A stretch of 64,000 nt of DNA from the NCBI GenBank assembly GCA_032158295.1, contig CM063257.1, forward strand, positions 13,856,332-13,920,331, read 5' to 3'. Below the pieces are notes generated by a model. That model was not told the DNA's origin. It searched no databases and worked only from the letters and a program-made list of their open reading frames with translations. Numbering within the stretch: position 1 is the stretch's first letter; each line of letters starts with the position of its first letter. The translations under genes were made by a program, and so were the position numbers. This DNA is from Pycnopodia helianthoides (Eukaryota > Echinodermata > Asteroidea > Forcipulatida > Asteriidae). Below, piece after piece: positions 52,394-64,000 of the stretch.

Positions 52394-53842
52394 ATGGCGA
52401 AAAATCTACTGATGGACTTCGATGAAGAGTTGGTAACTCCAGTGAAGGACAGCCAAAGTAATGAGGACTTAACAGTGAACGAGAGATGTAGGCTGCTTGA
52501 GACGGAGTTACGGATGATTAAGCTGTGTCTTCAGGCGAGTAACATAAAGAGTGATTCAGGCTACGGTGATTCTTTGGGAAAGCCGTCACTGAAGGCGTCG
52601 ATGAGCACCGGGGAGGGAAACTCGGGTATGCAGTTACTGACACCTACTCCCGTACAACGACGGCGACCAACGCCAAAACCCGGGCCAGGTTTCAAAGTAC
52701 CCCCAGCGCCTACTACGGTTCCAGGTGCTGCGACGGAGAATGATGTGTCGCTGACCGGAAACAGTCTGAAGGACAGCCATCTTGCAGGGTTGACGGGTTT
52801 GAGCAGTTTGGCATCTACCTGTGGCAGCAACGCGGAGGATTGCAAGGAGCCTCAACAAAGAAAGATGATGCTCGTCCAGGCGGAAATCCCCCGTCTAGGG
52901 GAACTACCAAAGACGAAGTGAGCAAGATCGGAAGTGGTGCCACCTTACGGCGACCAAACATCACTCCCGACCGATACCACGGGAGACTCCGTGGAGAGAT
53001 TATTTACAGCATTTCCAGGCGTGCAAGTCGGCGAATGAGTGGACGGAGGGCCAGGCTAAGGTGTTCCTAGCGGCGAGTCTACAGGGCGTCGCACTTAAGG
53101 TGCTTGGGAATGGCACCTGTAAGGGAGGAAAACAGACCTACACCGAGTTGGTGGACAGTTTTAGAGAAGAGGTTTGGACCAGGGCGTCTAGCTGAAAACC
53201 ATTTGATGGAGTTGCGCCACAGACGACAAGGTCCCAAAGAGACCCTTCAAGAATTAGGTCAATCTATTAAGGAGCTTTCGGCCCTGGCTTATCCAGAGCT
53301 GACGGATGAGGGCCGTGATCGCCTAGCAAGGGGACATTTCTCGGATGCAATTGAGAGTCAGGCGATTAGAGAAGGTATTTTTCGCACAACACCTTCTACA
53401 CTAGAGGAGGCAAGTGAGGGCTGCACTAGCAACAGAAAGCTTCCATAAAATAGAGGAAAATCGAGAGGGTAGGAAAGCGAAGTTCGCCAGGGTGCTGGAG
53501 GAAGATCCTGATGTCGTTTTCAAGGAAATGCGTGAGGACTTCCGTCGGATGGAGAAGAACATGCTCAAGGCGCAGGAAGAAATGAAGGCTCAGATGGGAA
53601 TGATGAGTCGGTGCACGCCTACCAACAATAGACCAAATAAAACAGACGTGGACAGGATAGCAGGGGATGTTATCTGTTATAGGTGTCATGGGAAGGGGCA
53701 CTATGCAAGGAACTGCAGTCGCCCAGCAGTCCAAAAGCGAAGGTATCAGGGAAACGACCAGCAGCCTACTCAGGGGCCCGAGGGGAGGCTGGGTGTACAG
53801 CAGGGCCAACAGGTGACAAAAGATGTGGCGGAGAGAAGTTAG
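52394..53842 (+). pseudogene. Gag, copy B, frameshifted
   Basis: Same start and end as the copy A gag, but the frame breaks several times: near 52,680, near 52,857, near 52,984, near 53,160 and near 53,412, all one-base gains or losses mostly in short homopolymers. The open pieces are 52394-52921, 53104-53448 and 53414-53842. The last contains the CCHC knuckle and the frameshift heptamer unchanged. Confidence 0.85.
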
Positions 53843-56800
53843 AGACTGCAGGCACAGATGGTCTATGTATGTCTCCGAGGATGGCAGGGGTAAATAGTGG
53901 CCTATAACGTCCCAGCTATAGTGAGGGGGGAGAAGGTGAATCTTCTGGTTGATACAGGCGCCACAGACACGGTTCTGTCGTCTACATTCTTCTATGAAAT
54001 TCCACCAGAAAAAAGCGCGATATTGAGGACCATGGGCTCCAGAGTGCGAACAGCCGATGGTAGCCTTTTGCAGACCATTGGGAGCGCCCTTTGTTGAAGT
54101 ACAAGTTGGGCGAAATGCTCTCTTATTGGACATTGTGTTTGGCAACATAGGCACAATGAAAGAATCCTGGGCATGGATTTCTTGGTGAAAAGTAGAGGCT
54201 GTTTAGATTTCCACTCTCTTGAGCTGAAGATCAACGGAGAGAAAGTGAGGTGCACTGACACCAAAGGCTACAAGTTTTGTGCTAGAGTGATTGTAATGAA
54301 GACGAGTGCTATTATACCACCAGGACATGAGGCTATTGTACCTGGGCAGGTTACCGGAAAGGTGAAGGTGACTGGCCTGGGCATCATGGAACCAGCGGAG
54401 AGAGGTGAAATTGCTGACAAGGGTATGGTAATGGCGCGATCATTGGTGACTGCTACTGACAAGGTACTCCCTATTAGAGTGTTCAATCCCGGAATGAGAC
54501 AGTGCGTGTTAAGGAGAGGAACAATGGCAGGGTTTCTCACGTCAGTAGGCGAGGATGAAGTTGAAGAAAGACATATAGAATCGCCGGAAGTCGGTGACAG
54601 CAAAGACGTGCCAGAGCACCTAAAAGACCTTTTCCAGAGATGCAAAGAAGGAGTAGACGCCAAGTATCACACCAGGATAGCTAAATTGCTCCTGAGTTTT
54701 CAGGATGTATTTTCAAAGGGAGACATGGACATCGGACGAACTGGTCTCGTTCGTCACAAAATAGTGACAGGCGATGCTCGACCTATACGGGAGCGCCCAA
54801 GACGTTATCCTACACAGGAGCAACAGGAAATTAGCACTCAAGTACAAACGATGCTTCAAGACGGCATCATTGAGTGTTCAGACAGCCCCTGGGCGTCTAA
54901 TGTAGTCCTTGTGAAAAAAGAAAGGACGGCACCAAAAGGTTCTGCGTCGACTACCGCCGCCTTAACAGCGTAACCATTAAGGACGCCTACCCAATCCCCC
55001 GAATTGATGATTCTTTAGACACCTTGTCAGGTTCGAAGTGGTTTTCCACTTTGGACCTGGCATCGGGATATTGGCAGGTGGAGTTGGGACGAAGAAGCGA
55101 AGCAGTAAATCAGCTTTTGTGGTGCGCGGAGGACTGTTTTCATGGCGTGTAATGCCCTTCGGGCTCTGCAACGCCCCCTTCGACATTCGAGAGGTTGATG
55201 GAGAGGGTTCTGGCTGGGCTTCATTGGGAAACACTACTTGTATACCTCGATGATGTAATTGTCTTTGCTAAAACGGTAGAGGAAGAACTCACCGCCTAGA
55301 GACGGTGTTTCAGCGCCTTAGAGGAGCAGGGCTAAAGCTTAAGCCAAGGAAATGCGAGCTGTTTCAGAAGAGTGTCCTGTATTTGGGACATATAGTGTTG
55401 GCGATGGGATAACAACGGATCCTGCAAAGATCAGTGCGGTAAAAGAGTGGCCAGCGCCTAAAAGCGTAAAGGAAGTCCAGAGCTTCCTAGGCCTATCATC
55501 GTACTACCGAGCGTTTCATCAGAGGTTTTGCAGATGTGGCCCGCCCACTACATCGACTGACCGAGAAGGCTAGGGATTTTGAATGGAATGAAGAGACAGA
55601 CAGAGCATTTCAAGAACTAAAGACGTGCTACAAGAAGCGCCTATTCTGGCTTATCCAGACCCAAATGGAGAATATATACTCGACACCGATGCCAGTGGTT
55701 TTTTTGGGATAGGTGCTGTGCTTTCCCAAGTATTGGGAAGGACAGGAAAAGGTGATCGCCTACGCTAGTAGAACTTTGAGTAAACCGGGGCCAATTTACT
55801 GTGTGACCCGGCGAGAGTTTTGGGCAGTGGGTTTTCCCTGAAAAGTTTAGGCATACCTATTGGGCGGAAGATCACCATTGAACGGACCCACGGTCCCCTT
55901 TAAAGGGCTTACCAATTTCCGGGAAACCTGAGGGAAAATGGCCGGGGGCTTAGGTGATTAGTAAATATGATTTCAAATTAACATGTCCCGGGCCCGTTCA
56001 CAGGGAAAACGCGGAGGGGTTATACGAAAGCCGTGCACCCTGCGGGGGGCATCAGGCCCCTGGCTTAAGAAGGAGCCCAGTGAATGTGCAGATGCCAGCA
56101 AGTTACTTGGGGGAGTCGGGAATAAGATGTTGCTATAAAACCCCTCCATCCCCAGAGATGAGTGGAGAAATGCGCAAAAAAGGCGATAATTCTATAAAGG
56201 GGGTACGAGGCCAAAGGCAGTCAGAATAAGGCCATTTGGGGGACGTTTTCTCACCTGTTTTTCCCCAAAGAAATCATACTGGCTGTTTTGGGCCCAACTA
56301 GAGGTCCGAGATGGATTGATCTAGGCTTTGGGGGAAAATTGACGGGGTTTGGGTCAATTAATGGAAGGTGGTCCTACCGACGCCTCGTAAGGAGTTATTT
56401 TTGGAACTACTCGGGGAAAATCCAGGGGACCCCTGGGAGAAGAAGATTTGGGCAAAGGTTCGTCAAAGTTTTATTGGGAGCAGGGAGTGATTCGGTCCCA
56501 TTGGCAGTGTGATGTCTGTGCCAGTAAAAATCCCCTGCGAGGAAAAAAAGGGCCCCTTGCAGCAAGAATGGGTAGGAGCACGATGGAGAAAAAAATTGCC
56601 CGGACATGTCGGGCCATTCCAGAGACGAAGGAGGGAATCGGTATATTTTGTTGGGGGCGACTCTTCGAAAAAGGGGTGGAAGCGTACCGGGGAAAACAGC
56701 GAAAGGCGTGCCCGTGGCAGGGAATTTAGTAGAAGATTTTTGTGTGTCGATTGGGGGGTTTCCCAGGGTTTGCATTCAGATCAGGGGAGAACTTTGAGTC

Positions 56801-57718
56801 CGAGGTTTTCACCAGATTGGACCCTTTGGGGTTGAAAAAACACCACAACCCCTTTTACAATCCCAAGTCCGATGGAATGTAGAGGGGTTTTAATCGGACC
56901 CCGTTAACCTATTTTTCCTGATGATAGAGCCCCATAGGCGTCAACGTGATTGGGTTCAAAGCTCCCTTTTTCGACCCTTTGCCCAAGATCAACGTCAGGG
57001 GTCCACAGGCGAATCACCCAATATGCTGATGCTAGGCCGCGAGGTTTAAAAGCCCAATTTATTTGACAATTTAACTACCCACTGAGGAGGATAAAGAAAT
57101 CACAACGATATGCTTTGAGGTAAGGGGGGAACCCCCGTTTTTGCTACGATCGGCAAGAGACTGTCTCAAAAAAAGCGCTAGGCGCCGAAAAGGAACTACG
57201 ACGGGGTGTTTGAGGGAAAACTGTTAGGGGGGGTTCGTCTGGCGCATAAACCAGCGAAAACTAAAGGCTGTCACCCCAAACTAAGCGAGTGGGAGGGACC
57301 CTATGATTGTAGACAATTGTCCCATTATTCCGAATCCCGGTAAGCCACGGGGGGCCCGGGTGAAAGTTTTCCATTACGATGTCTGAAAAACCCACGAGGG
57401 TGGGCCTTAAATATGGATTGTCCCCGAAAAACCTGAACCTGAGACGGTTCTTCCTCGAGTGAAGTGAGGCTGAAAAGGAGGGAAAAAGACTTAGAACTCC
57501 CCGTGCGGGTGTTGGGAGAAGGACACTATCTCAGTACCCGTCTCCTCCGCCAAGGAAGGTGTAACAACCCCTGAACGAAATGGAAGACCTGTCCTGTGCA
57601 GGAAACCTTTGCCACGGAAGATTTTCCGGAAGTTGCGGACAGCTGACGATGTTGCAGACTCGCATCACCACGACGAAACCAGGAAGACGGCGGAGAAAGC
57701 CGCGCGTTCCGCAGTAGG
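53843..57718 (+). pseudogene. Pol, copy B, heavily broken
   Basis: Protease, RT, RNase H and integrase can all be traced in order, but in many short frames. Up to about 55.7 kb there is a break every one or few hundred bases (e.g. near 53,906, 54,090, 54,163, 54,917, 55,087, 55,398). Beyond that, indels and substitutions come every 10-30 bases, with many expanded runs of G, T and C. No product could be made from this copy as written. Confidence 0.85.
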
Positions 57719-57849
57719 AGATAGTCATAAGAAGGGGGTAGTATACCCGCCCATCGTTAGACGGAGTAGTGTACAATATAGGAAAATATGCAGTAGGATT
57801 CAAGTAAAAGTAGGAAGAGAAGGGAACTCCCCCTAAGAAGGCGTCCCCA

Positions 57850-58697
57850 AAAAGCCCAAAGAAGGATGAAACAGCGTAAAGAGTCAAAGAAAGTGGTTGA
57901 ATGCTGCCGGAGTGATCGAGCAAAGGAGATAAAAAATCAAGAAACCCGCACCTTGTACGGTGTCCCGAGCGCCTGAGGATCTACCCTTGGATTTGTCCCC
58001 TTGGGAAAAAAGGGACCTAGACAGGTGGTGACTGCCCCCAACCCCCAGCTCGCAAGAGACCTGGTGAGTTATTGGAAGGCGGTGATAGTGGGCGTACCAG
58101 AAGCTGCAGGAGGGAAGAGGGACTCACGGGGAAACGATGAAAAAGGCTTGAAGTTTAGGGGCAACGTGAGGGAAAAAAGCCGTTTAGATCTGTTCTACAC
58201 CTATGGATTTGGGACCTGGAGGGGTACCTACGACAAGGTCCCCGAAAGGTGGTGAGGGGAAAACATGGGCATGATGGGATGCTGCGGACAGGAACAAGGG
58301 TCGGGAGTCTGAGGGGGAAAAACAATCTTCAGGGGGGGGAACCATCCCAGCCTGGTACAACCAATGCTCCCCGAGAAGCTCCTACCTGGGCGACGGTTTT
58401 GCATAAAGGTACGAGAAACCCACCTGTATGGTGGGAAGGGAAGACCATCTGCGGTGAGATAAAGCGAGAAAGGTAGGGTTTCCCGCTCCCATAACGGAAG
58501 GGAAAACCGAAAGTCCCGTGCGGTAAACCCCAAAGTAAGCCGTTTTCGTCGCCCGGTTCGATGTCCGATGATGATGGGGTGGTAGCTGCCGGGGGAACCC
58601 CCCACTCAAGAGCAATGGAGAGGATGCTTGGGCGAATCGCAAAGGTGACAGAGCCGCCTCAGGTGTTTTACAAGGATGGGATGAAAACTGACCAAGG
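57850..58697 (+). pseudogene. ORF3, copy B, broken
   Basis: Recognisable counterpart of 49328-50263 (e.g. TTGTACGGTGTCCCGAGCGC and GAAGACCATCTGCGGTGAG shared) with dense indels. It ends at the deletion junction near 58,697, where the 3' region is missing. Confidence 0.75.
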
Positions 58698-58727
58698 AAT
58701 TTGCGAAAGTAGTCCTCAGCACCCTCT
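58698..58727 (+). other. Deletion junction before LTR3
   Basis: Copy B jumps from the end of ORF3 (CTGACCAAGGA) to ATTTGCGAA.GTAGT.CTCAGC, the right arm of the foldback, losing about 940 bp present in copy A (about 50,207-51,148). ATTT occurs at both breakpoints, so microhomology or an assembly join is possible. Confidence 0.65.
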
Positions 58728-59838
58728 TGTGACGGTAGAAACAGAATGCCATGTTGGAATGATGTAAAGATTGAAGAAGGCTGATTAAAGAAGTGTTGTT
58801 GTGCATTATCTATTAAGAACTGTAGCTGTTCAGATTACTTACGCGTGTACATAACAATCGGCATTGTAAAAATGTAATGATTGATTGACTGATATCAAGT
58901 TAGCATACAGTAAAATGGGTTCTCGGTAGAAAGTTTTGGGTAAAACATTTCAATTGGATCAGGGGAAAATCCAGAAAATGAATAAATTATTACTCCATCA
59001 CTCGGGGAGCGTCATTGGCTACCGATCATAGAAAAGGTTCATTCTAAACTTGCTCTTTTTGTTTATACACCCTTGGACAAAACTAGTCCTTGATAACCGT
59101 CACATTACACGCCTTGTCTTGGTTAAGACTCCTGTTATTGATACTGTAGCGAAATATAGGACGCCCTCTTTCTTAGATCATATCCCATAGTAGTTACTTG
59201 AGTGGTTACCGGACGTCTTCCACTGTTGAAGACGCGGGCGTTTAGAACGACCACTGTCCGGGCCGCACGAGGTATATAAACACGAGTCAGGGACGGCGAC
59301 TGGGTCTTGCTATTTGGTCTTGCCCGTGTGGGGTTGCCGCTGTTTGTTGCTGCGTGTTGACGTATCCGCCCCGTCCTGTCCTCACATGCTGCCAATGCCG
59401 TAGAGTTCCCGTAAGTGTTACTTCATACTCCGCCAATTAGGGTCAAGCCTGCTGAGGGTCTATTCTTGCCAGTTAATTCCACAAGTAGTAATTATTTACC
59501 AATGAACAATCAACCCTTTTATATTAAACGTGTAATCACCTGACTAGGAGTAATTATACCTATATAGGCGTCATCCTTACTTAAAGGTTCCTTCTGGTAG
59601 GAATAAAGGAAGTGAAAGTTACAACTCTTGTGCTTGTATTATATTTAATCGAGTCAACCCCGTCATCGGTCCCGCTGGGTGTAATGAAGTGTATTAGGTG
59701 TGTAGGATAGGGTGGAGCTTAGAGCGCCTGGTGGTAGACTGCCCCAAAACGGACCTGCCTCCGAGTTTGTATTCAACTGCCGCTCGTTGAGTCGACTGAG
59801 GGCAAGCCGGGTGTGCCGTCGAGAGTGAGACCGCCACA
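58728..59838 (+). repeat. LTR3 (5' LTR of copy C)
   Basis: TGTGACGG...CCGCCACA, with TATATAAA at 59273-59280 and AATAAA at 59602-59607. Essentially identical to LTR1; the one difference I found is an A less in the run at about 58,738-58,740. Confidence 0.75.
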
Positions 59839-59840
59839 AA

Positions 59841-59858
59841 TGGTGTCAGAAGTGGGAT
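59841..59858 (+). promoter_or_regulatory. Primer binding site, copy C
   Basis: TGGTGTCAGAAGTGGGAT, 2 bp after LTR3. Confidence 0.7.
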
Positions 59859-59943
59859 AGGCGCCAAAGCAAATCTTAGAACCTACTTTATACACTTAGA
59901 GCAGAATTCCACCTAAATAGGAGACAGCACCTTTACAGGTGGA

Positions 59944-61391
59944 ATGGCGAAAAATCTACTGATGGACTTCGATGAAGAGTTGGTAACTCCAGTGAAGGAC
60001 AGCCAAAGTAATGAGGACTTAACAGTGAACGAGAGATGTAGGCTGCTTGAGACGGAGTTACGGATGATTAAGCTGTGTCTTCAGGCGAGTAACATAAAGA
60101 GTGATTCAGGCTACGGTGATTCTTTGGGAAAGCCGTCACTGAAGGCGTCGATGAGCACCGGGGAGGGAAACTCGGGTATGCAGTTACTGACACCTACTCC
60201 AGTACAACGACGGCGACCAACGCCAAAACCCCGGGCCAGGTTTCAAAGTACACCAGCGCCTACTACGGTTCCAGGTGCTGCGACGGAGAATGATGTGTCG
60301 CTGACCGGAAACAGTCTGAAGGACAGCCATCTTGCAGGGTTGACGGTTTGAGCAGTTTGGCATCTACCTGTGGCAGCAACGCGGAGGATTGCAAGGAGCC
60401 TCAACAAAAGAAAGATGATGCTCGTCCAGGCGGAAATCCCCCGTCTAGGGGAACTACCAAAGACGAAGTGAGCAAGATCGGAAGTGGTGCCACCTTACGG
60501 CGACCAAACATCACTCCCGACCGATACCACGGGAAGACTCCGTGGAGAGATTATTTACAGCATTTCCAGGCGTGCAAGTCGGCGAATGAGTGGACGGAGG
60601 GCCAGGCTAAGGTGTTCCTAGCGGCGAGTCTACAGGGCGTCGCACTTAAGGTGCTTGGGAATGGCACCTGTAAGGGAGGAAAACAGACCTACACCGAGTT
60701 GGTGGACAGTTTAGAGAAGAGGTTTGGACCAGGGCGTCTAGCTGAAAACCATTTGATGGAGTTGCGCCACAGACGACAAGGTCCCAAAGAGACCCTTCAA
60801 GAATTAGGTCAATCTATTAAGGAGCTTTCGGCCCTGGCTTATCCAGAGCTGACGGATGAGGGCCGTGATCGCCTAGCAAGGGGACATTTCTCGGATGCAA
60901 TTGAGAGTCAGGCGATTAGAGAAGGTATTTTTCGCACAACACCTTCTACACTAGAGGAGGCAGTGAGGGCTGCACTAGCAACAGAAAGCTTCCATAAAAT
61001 AGAGGAAAATCGAGAGGGTAGGAAAGCGAAGTTCGCCAGGGTGCTGGAGGAAGATCCTGATGTCGTTTTCAAGGAAATGCGTGAGGACTTCCGTCGGATG
61101 GAGAAGAACATGCTCAAGGCGCAGGAAGAAATGAAGGCTCAGATGGGAATGATGAGTCGGTGCACGCCTACCAACAATAGACCAAATAAAACAGACGTGG
61201 AAAGGATAGCAGGGGATGTTATCTGTTATAGGTGTCATGGGAAGGGGCACTATGCAAGGAACTGCAGTCGCCCAGCAGTCCAAAAGCGAAGGTATCAGGG
61301 AAACGACCAGCAGCCTACTCAGGGGCCCGAGGGGAGGCTGGGTGTACAGCAGGGCCAACAGGTGACAAAAGATGTGGCGGAGAGAAGTTAG
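59944..61391 (+). pseudogene. Gag, copy C, one-base frameshift
   Basis: Identical in layout to copy A gag. A G run near 60,345 is one base shorter (GACGGTTTG against GACGGGTTTG), which splits it into 59944-60351 and 60348-61391. The CCHC knuckle and the heptamer 61298-61304 are intact. A Lys/Asp to Lys/Glu-type change (GTGGACAGG to GTGGAAAGG, about 61,200) is one of the few substitutions against copy A. Confidence 0.88.
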
Positions 61392-64000
61392 AGACTGCAG
61401 GCACAGATGGTCTATGTATGTCTCCGAGGATGGCAGGGGTAAATAGTGGCCTATACGTCCCAGCTATAGTGAGGGGGGAGAAGGTGAATCTTCTGGTTGA
61501 TACAGGCGCCACAGACACGGTTCTGTCGTCTACATTCTTCTATGAAATTCCACCAGAAAAAAGGCCGATATTGAGGACCATGGGCTCCAGAGTGCGAACA
61601 GCCGATGGTAGCCTTTTGCAGACCATTGGGAGCGCCTTTGTTGAAGTACAAGTTGGGCGAACTGCTCTCTTATTGGACATTGTGTTTGGCAACATAGGCA
61701 CAATGAAAGGAATCCTGGGCATGGATTTCTTGGTGAAAAGTAGAGGCTGTTTAGATTTCCACTCTCTTGAGCTGAAGATCAACGGAGAGAAAGTGAGGTG
61801 CACTGACACCAAAGGCTACAAGTTTTGTGCTAGAGTGATTGTAATGAAGACGACTATTATACCACCAGGACATGAGGCTATTGTACCTGGGCAGGTTACC
61901 GGAAAGGTGAAGGTGACTGGCCTGGGCATCATGGAACCAGCGGAGAGAGGTGAAATTGCTGACAAGGGTATGGTAATGGCGCGATCATTGGTGACTGCTA
62001 CTGACAAGGTACTCCCTATTAGAGTGTTCAATCCCGGAATGAGACAGTGCGTGTTAAGGAGAGGAACAATGGCAGGGTTTCTCACGTCAGTAGGCGAGGA
62101 TGAAGTTGAAGAAAGACATATAGAATCGCCGGAAGTCGGTGACAGCAAAGACGTGCCAGAGCACCTAAAAGACCTTTTCCAGAGATGCAAAGAAGGAGTA
62201 GACGCCAAGTATCACACCAGGATAGCTAAATTGCTCCTGAGTTTTCAGGATGTATTTTCAAAGGGAGACATGGACATCGGACGAACTGGTCTCGTTCGTC
62301 ACAAAATAGTGACAGGCGATGCTCGACCTATACGGGAGCGCCCAAGACGTTATCCTACACAGGAGCAACAGGAAATTAGCACTCAAGTACAAACGATGCT
62401 TCAAGACGGCATCATTGAGTGTTCAGACAGCCCCTGGGCGTCTAATGTAGTCCTTGTGAAAAAGAAAGACGGCACCAAAAGGTTCTGCGTCGACTACCGC
62501 CGCCTTAACAGCGTAACCATTAAGGACGCCTACCCAATCCCCCGAATTGATGATTCTTTAGACACCTTGTCAGGTTCGAAGTGGTTTTCCACTTTGGACC
62601 TGGCATCGGGATATTGGCAGGTGGAGTTGGACGAAGAAGCGAAGCAGAAATCAGCTTTTGTGGTGCGCGGAGGACTGTTTTCATGGCGTGTAATGCCCTT
62701 CGGGCTCTGCAACGCCCCTTCGACATTCGAGAGGTTGATGGAGAGGGTTCTGGCTGGGCTTCATTGGGAAACACTACTTGTATACCTCGATGATGTAATT
62801 GTCTTTGCTAAAACGGTAGAGGAAGAACTCACCCGCCTAGAGACGGTGTTTCAGCGCCTTAGAGGAGCAGGGCTAAAGCTTAAGCCAAGGAAGTGCGAGC
62901 TGTTTCAGAAGAGTGTCCTGTATTTGGGACATATAGTGTCTGGCGATGGGATAACAACGGATCCTGCAAAGATCAGTGCGGTAAAAGAGTGGCCAGCGCC
63001 TAAAAGCGTAAAGGAAGTCCAGAGCTTCCTAGGCCTATCATCGTACTACCGACGTTTCATCAGAGGTTTTGCAGATGTGGCCCGCCCACTACATCGACTG
63101 ACCGAGAAGGCTAGGGATTTTGAATGGAATGAAGAGACAGACAGAGCATTTCAAGAACTAAAGACGTGCCTACAAGAAGCGCCTATTCTGGCTTATCCAG
63201 ACCCAAATGGAGAATATATACTCGACACCGATGCCAGTGGTTTTGGCATAGGTGCTGTGCTTTCCCAAGTATTGGAAGGACAGGAAAAGGTGATCGCCTA
63301 CGCTAGTAGAACTTTGAGTAAACCGGAGCGCAATTACTGTGTGACCCGGCGAGAGCTTCTGGCAGTGGTCGTATTCCTGAAAAAGTTTAGGCAGTACCTA
63401 TATGGGCGGAAGATCACCATTAGAACGGATCACGGTGCCCTTAAATGGCTTACCAATTTCCGGGAACCTGATGGGCAAATGGCCAGGTGGCTTCAGGTGA
63501 TTAGTGAATATGACTTCACAATTACACATCGTGCCGGCCGTTCACATGGAAACGCGGACGGGTTATCACGAAAGCCGTGCACCCAGTGCGGGAGGACAGA
63601 TCAGGCACCTGAGCTTAAGAAGGAGCCAAGTGAATGTGCAGATGCCAGCCAAGTTACTTCGGGGGAGTCGGGAATAAGAGTCGTTGCTATAGAACCTACC
63701 ATCGCCAGAGATGAGTGGAGAAATGCGCAGAAAGGCGATAATTCTATCAAGTGGGTACTGCAGGCCAAAGAGCAGTCAGAGATAAGGCCAGTTTGGGACG
63801 CTTTCTCATCCTGTTCTTCTGCCAAGAAATCATACTGGCTGTTGTGGGACCAACTAGAGGTCCGAGATGGATTGCTATCTAGGCGTTGGGAATCTGACGA
63901 TGGTTGTCAAGTTAGATGGAAGGTGGTCCTACCGAGCGCCTACCGTAAGGAGTTAGTTTTGGAACTACATGCAGGAAAGTCCAGTGGACACCTCGGGATG
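61232..64000 (+). CDS. Pol, copy C, open to the window end
   Basis: Aligned to copy A with an offset of 16,159. Protease, RT and RNase H motifs are the same. Near 63,657-63,663 the G run has the full length, so the frame passes from RNase H into integrase without the break seen in copy A. It is cut by the end of the window within the integrase zinc-binding region. It is entered by frameshifting from gag, not at the ATG given as its start. Confidence 0.85.
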   Translation, partial: MSWEGALCKELQSPSSPKAKVSGKRPAAYSGARGEAGCTAGPTGDKRCGGEKLETAGTDGLCMSPRMAGVNSGLYVPAIVRGEKVNLLVDTGATDTVLSSTFFYEIPPEKRPILRTMGSRVRTADGSLLQTIGSAFVEVQVGRTALLLDIVFGNIGTMKGILGMDFLVKSRGCLDFHSLELKINGEKVRCTDTKGYKFCARVIVMKTTIIPPGHEAIVPGQVTGKVKVTGLGIMEPAERGEIADKGMVMARSLVTATDKVLPIRVFNPGMRQCVLRRGTMAGFLTSVGEDEVEERHIESPEVGDSKDVPEHLKDLFQRCKEGVDAKYHTRIAKLLLSFQDVFSKGDMDIGRTGLVRHKIVTGDARPIRERPRRYPTQEQQEISTQVQTMLQDGIIECSDSPWASNVVLVKKKDGTKRFCVDYRRLNSVTIKDAYPIPRIDDSLDTLSGSKWFSTLDLASGYWQVELDEEAKQKSAFVVRGGLFSWRVMPFGLCNAPSTFERLMERVLAGLHWETLLVYLDDVIVFAKTVEEELTRLETVFQRLRGAGLKLKPRKCELFQKSVLYLGHIVSGDGITTDPAKISAVKEWPAPKSVKEVQSFLGLSSYYRRFIRGFADVARPLHRLTEKARDFEWNEETDRAFQELKTCLQEAPILAYPDPNGEYILDTDASGFGIGAVLSQVLEGQEKVIAYASRTLSKPERNYCVTRRELLAVVVFLKKFRQYLYGRKITIRTDHGALKWLTNFREPDGQMARWLQVISEYDFTITHRAGRSHGNADGLSRKPCTQCGRTDQAPELKKEPSECADASQVTSGESGIRVVAIEPTIARDEWRNAQKGDNSIKWVLQAKEQSEIRPVWDAFSSCSSAKKSYWLLWDQLEVRDGLLSRRWESDDGCQVRWKVVLPSAYRKELVLELHAGKSSGHLGM

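Overview
This window is eukaryotic nuclear DNA: genes have GT-AG introns, non-coding sequence is AT-rich, and DNA transposons, foldback elements, SINEs and LTR retrotransposons are dense. The one conserved host gene is an animal-type GID8. Several short inverted-repeat families, with TTTAAAGG... or TGGGCCCAATT... tips, look to me like repeats common in echinoderms such as sea stars. That is recollection, not a search, so a marine invertebrate deuterostome is the best guess and the species is open.

Layout. 1-12.2 kb: no recognised gene; foldback and MITE-like repeats, three tandem hairpins at 5.45-5.60 kb, a cluster of six TGACGTCA palindromes at 5.77-7.59 kb, a tRNA-like SINE head at 8.3 kb and GT microsatellites near 11 kb. 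12,247-26,360: a putative 14.1 kb CACTA/EnSpm-like DNA transposon with CCCACTGGGCA tips, a TT target duplication and terminal arrays of ATTACC-type repeats. On its minus strand it carries a TNP2-like transposase (gene A) and a five-exon second gene (gene B) whose splice phases all agree. Gene A is interrupted by a second 3,228 bp CACTA-like element (18,227-21,454). That element has its own inverted tips, CCTGTGGTA subterminal repeats and an AT target duplication, and removing it rejoins the transposase frame.

27,540-37,261 (+): GID8, a subunit of the CTLH/GID E3 ubiquitin ligase, is complete in five coding exons (227 residues). Its ATG is the last codon of exon 1. Its introns hold at least ten inverted-repeat elements, one MITE nested in another, and two copies of a tRNA-derived SINE in opposite orientation on either side of exon 3. 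A 28-bp minisatellite lies about 0.4 kb after the stop codon.

41.6-64.0 kb: a head-to-tail array of Ty3/gypsy retrotransposons that share LTRs. The order is a 3' fragment of an earlier copy, LTR1, body A, LTR2, body B, LTR3, and body C, which runs off the window. Bodies encode Gag (CCHC knuckle), Pol (protease, RT, RNase H, integrase with a GPY/F-like tail) and a third ORF of unknown function. Gag and Pol overlap at a G GGA AAC heptamer in the correct register for -1 frameshifting. A and C are nearly identical, but each has a one-base loss in a different G run. Body B is riddled with indels that become dense after about 55.7 kb, more like poor sequence or assembly than natural decay.
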